Source of the DNA: JAIVGV01 sp035295985
GTDB taxonomy: Bacteria > Acidobacteriota > Blastocatellia > Pyrinomonadales > Pyrinomonadaceae
DNA: 62,205 nt
Direction of reading: 5' to 3'
Assembly (NCBI GenBank): GCA_035295985.1
Contig: DATHBT010000045.1
Location: 1-62,205, forward strand
A model generated the notes under the pieces. The model ran no database searches. It was not told the DNA's origin and was given only the letters and a program-made list of their open reading frames with translations. This document shows positions 60,694-62,205 of this stretch, in pieces; position 1 is the first letter of the stretch, and every line of letters starts with the position of its first letter. The position numbers and the translations under genes are program-made.

Positions 60694-61107
60694 ATGGAAG
60701 AGAAAATCATCCTGGCCGTTATCGGCGTAGTAGGCGGGGCTTTCGGCTCGATGTTCGCGCCTTGGGCTAATTGGGGAGTAGAAAAACGGAAACAAAGGTT
60801 AGCCTATAGAAGAGAGCTGGTAGTCAAGTGGCGGGAAATGCTAGTGTCAATAAAGACAGAGCTGAAGGAAATCTACAGGAAGATAGGAGACGTTGATTAC
60901 GTTGACTTAGATATGCACCACCTTACGCTTCAGGCCCAACTAGACAAACACCCTGAGTACCTAAGCCTGAAGCCCTACATAGCCTTCGATGTAGTTAAGA
61001 AAATAAATCGAGCCGGATTAGATGTGTGGAACAGTAACGTCGAAGCCGCTCTATACGAGATTGAGTTCGTGATTTATAAGATGGAGAAGAAGTGGAAACT
61101 TGTATAG
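60694..61107 (+). CDS. Membrane-anchored hypothetical protein
   Basis: The 137-aa product has one N-terminal membrane helix (IILAVIGVVGGAFGSMFAPW) followed by a charged helical soluble part (EKRKQRLAYRRELVVKWREM, LVSIKTELKEIYRKIG). No family is recognised. A TATAAT box stands 6 bp before the ATG with no Shine-Dalgarno, pointing to leaderless translation. It precedes the Lys-rich gene. Confidence 0.7.
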   Translation: MEEKIILAVIGVVGGAFGSMFAPWANWGVEKRKQRLAYRRELVVKWREMLVSIKTELKEIYRKIGDVDYVDLDMHHLTLQAQLDKHPEYLSLKPYIAFDVVKKINRAGLDVWNSNVEAALYEIEFVIYKMEKKWKLV

Positions 61108-61149
61108 TATTATCTGCAAGCTCCGACAGCACACGAAAGGACTCCCGAT

Positions 61150-61458
61150 ATGCCAAGCAGAAAGAAAGGTGAGCTGGTCCTGTTCAGCTCCGACGACCCG
61201 AGGCCGTTAGTCAGCTACCTAGTCGAAAGGCACGGCCTCCAAAATATTCTAGGGATGCTCTCCGAGCAGAGGCCCGGAGGAACAGTCACCACCAAGCAAG
61301 CCTCTAAGAAGGCCAGTAAAAAAGGCGGCAAGAGGGGCAGGCCCAAAGGGTCTAAGAATGCGAGTAAGAAAGCGGCTAAGAAAGGCAGTAAGAAGGCTAG
61401 TAAGAAGAGCAGAAAGGCCACAGGGCCGGGCGGCGCAGGGGAGACAGGTAACGGTTAG
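61150..61458 (+). CDS. Lys-rich AT-hook (histone H1-like) protein
   Basis: The 102-aa protein has a short ordered start (ELVLFSSDDPRPLVSYLVER) and a tail from about residue 50 built of KKASKK / KKGSKK repeats containing one AT-hook, KRGRPKGSKN. Such tails bind AT-rich DNA minor groove, as in histone H1-like bacterial proteins. GAAAGGA lies about 9 bp before the ATG. It is followed by a hairpin terminator. It may compact or silence the AT-rich element. Confidence 0.8.
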   Translation: MPSRKKGELVLFSSDDPRPLVSYLVERHGLQNILGMLSEQRPGGTVTTKQASKKASKKGGKRGRPKGSKNASKKAAKKGSKKASKKSRKATGPGGAGETGNG

Positions 61459-61488
61459 ATAACATCAATCCTCACATACATCCTCTCG

Positions 61489-61516
61489 GCCCGCCTGCTC
61501 ACTGGGGCGGGCTTTC
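61489..61516 (+). terminator. Rho-independent terminator after the AT-hook gene
   Basis: Stem GCCCGCC (61489-61495) pairs with GGCGGGC (61506-61512) across a 10-nt loop and is followed by TTTCT. Confidence 0.75.
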
Positions 61517-61568
61517 TACCACCCATAGTGTCCATAATTTTCACATGTGGAAAACTTTGCGACGGGCC

Positions 61569-61596
61569 TTGACAGCTCAATTTTTGGTGCTAACAT
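61569..61596 (+). promoter_or_regulatory. Sigma70-like promoter
   Basis: A perfect -35 TTGACA (61569-61574) is separated by 16 bp from TAACAT (61591-61596), a 4/6 match to the -10 consensus. The next credible gene starts at 61648. Confidence 0.45.
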
Positions 61597-61647
61597 CTTC
61601 TCAAATCACGCATCCCCGCAAGATTGAACTTAATGGTGAGGTGCGTG

Positions 61648-61767
61648 ATGAAAGGAAAAAGGTTTTCGTTAGAGTCAGTCGAGCTGTACATCTACCGGGT
61701 GTTCACGCTCATTGTTCTCATCTACCACCTCGCCAAATACCTAAAATACGAGTTCTCCCACTGGTGA
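61648..61767 (+). CDS. 39-aa single-helix membrane miniprotein
   Basis: MKGKRFSLESVELYIYRVFT, followed by a hydrophobic stretch VFTLIVLIYHLAKYL and a short aromatic end EFSHW, makes one membrane helix. GGTGAGGTG directly precedes the ATG and a TTGACA promoter lies about 70 bp upstream. A longer overlapping frame from 61545 looks non-coding by composition. Function is unknown. Confidence 0.5.
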   Translation: MKGKRFSLESVELYIYRVFTLIVLIYHLAKYLKYEFSHW

Positions 61768-61813
61768 CTTTTAACTCTTGACTTCAATTTAGGTCAGGAG
61801 GAAAATACGCCTC

Positions 61814-62092
61814 ATGGAGTTAGCGGTAATCATCTCTCTGATTGCCATGGCTGTAGCCCTTCCGGGCTGCATTGCCGACTCTATGACTGTAATCGTCAAG
61901 CTCCGCGAGTTGAAGAAGAGTAAGGGAGAAGTCCGTCCTCTCTTTAAAAAAACTGAAGTTCCGCACGCGTACCAGTCATTTGTTTTTCCTGAGCTACGAT
62001 TGGCTACTCTTTTTAAAAAAAATCTCATTGGCGAACACCGGGCGAACGGAATACGGCTGGATGGGCTAGGTTGTGTTGACATAACTACCTGA
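61814..62092 (+). CDS. Small membrane-anchored hypothetical protein, 3' end possibly IS-derived
   Basis: The 92-aa product starts with a hydrophobic segment (LAVIISLIAMAVALPGCIAD) and has a charged body (VKLRELKKSKGEVRPLFKKT). Shine-Dalgarno GGAGG lies about 12 bases before the ATG. Its last residues are read from DNA directly next to, and overlapping, the 3' end of the IS5-type transposase, so the native C-terminus may have been cut by insertion of the element. Confidence 0.55.
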   Translation: MELAVIISLIAMAVALPGCIADSMTVIVKLRELKKSKGEVRPLFKKTEVPHAYQSFVFPELRLATLFKKNLIGEHRANGIRLDGLGCVDITT

Positions 62093-62205
62093 GCCACACG
62101 ACTGAGCTGGCGAAGTAGATAAAACTCAAGTAGTTCTTTGCCAACTTATCGAAGCGCGAGAACACGCGGCGGAACTGCTTCAACTTCCCGATCTGATTCT
62201 CGATC
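62085..62205 (-). mobile_element. IS5-family transposase, 3' part only (runs off the window)
   Basis: The last 39 codons read IENQIGKLKQFRRVFSRFDK, then LAKNYLSFIYFASSVVWLR and a TAG at 62085-62087. This is the C-terminal RRV.TRYDK.A.NYL..V..A....WLR pattern of IS5-group (IS1031/ISL2-type) transposases. GC content is again higher than in the island. The rest of the element, including its left inverted repeat, lies beyond the right edge. Confidence 0.8.

Noticed and set aside
61545..61781. A 78-aa open frame overlapping the 39-aa miniprotein
   Set aside because: It lacks a ribosome binding site and its composition is not protein-like, while the overlapping frame gives a clean membrane helix with good signals.

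Overview
The window is 62 kb of chromosomal DNA from a Gram-negative bacterium. About 58 kb is very GC-rich, and a clearly AT-richer tail runs from about 58.5 kb to the right end. Lipid A genes, BamA, a LolCDE-type transporter and an OmpH/Skp chaperone show an outer membrane with LPS. Gene content, the habit of placing long palindromic short-word repeats between genes, and the number of large unnamed proteins suggest Acidobacteriota (Blastocatellia-like). That placement is an inference; no rRNA or other marker is present to fix it.

Layout. 0-4 kb (+): the large subunit of a molybdenum hydroxylase (5' cut by the window), its XdhC maturation factor and a MocA-like nucleotidyltransferase. 3.96-4.16 kb: a decayed IS1-type transposase. 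4.3-20.9 kb (-): an envelope block. In transcription order it holds a response-regulator/ATPase fusion, a GT-C membrane glycosyltransferase, lolC/E-lolD, clpC, bamA, skp, fabZ, lpxA, lpxI and a two-gene osmoprotectant-type ABC importer with a fused permease/binding protein. 21-25.4 kb: a lysophospholipid acyltransferase, small membrane and stress proteins, an Asn-rich lipoprotein and an M20 peptidase. 25.5-33.6 kb (+): two unnamed large proteins, era, prmA, rsmE, a small protein and a secreted subtilase. 33.7-39.7 kb (-): a solo receiver protein and a 1743-aa hybrid kinase (REC-7xPAS-GAF-HisKA-HATPase-REC). 40-44.7 kb: a hydrolase, a TetR-acyl-CoA synthetase operon with a FadR-like operator, and mscS. 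44.8 kb: tRNA-Ser(UGA). 45-51.2 kb (-): a MoxR-type ATPase (NorQ/CbbQ) and a VWA partner (NorD/CbbO), separated by a TIR-like protein of foreign character and a DinB-family protein. 51.4-58.4 kb: mnmA, sppA, a Tag-like protein, serS, galU and fabG.

58.5-62.2 kb is a mobile or phage-like island. It carries a YopX-family protein, an HNH-AP2 endonuclease, a Lys-rich AT-hook protein, several small membrane proteins, its own sigma70-like promoters, and at the edge an IS5-type transposase that runs off the window.

The most distinctive features are the family of intergenic palindromes made of tandem short words, some nested inside others, whose arms abut start codons or supply stop codons; the TIR-like effector sitting inside a MoxR/VWA gene pair; and the FadR-like operator at a fatty-acid activation operon. 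No CRISPR array, rRNA or replication origin was seen.
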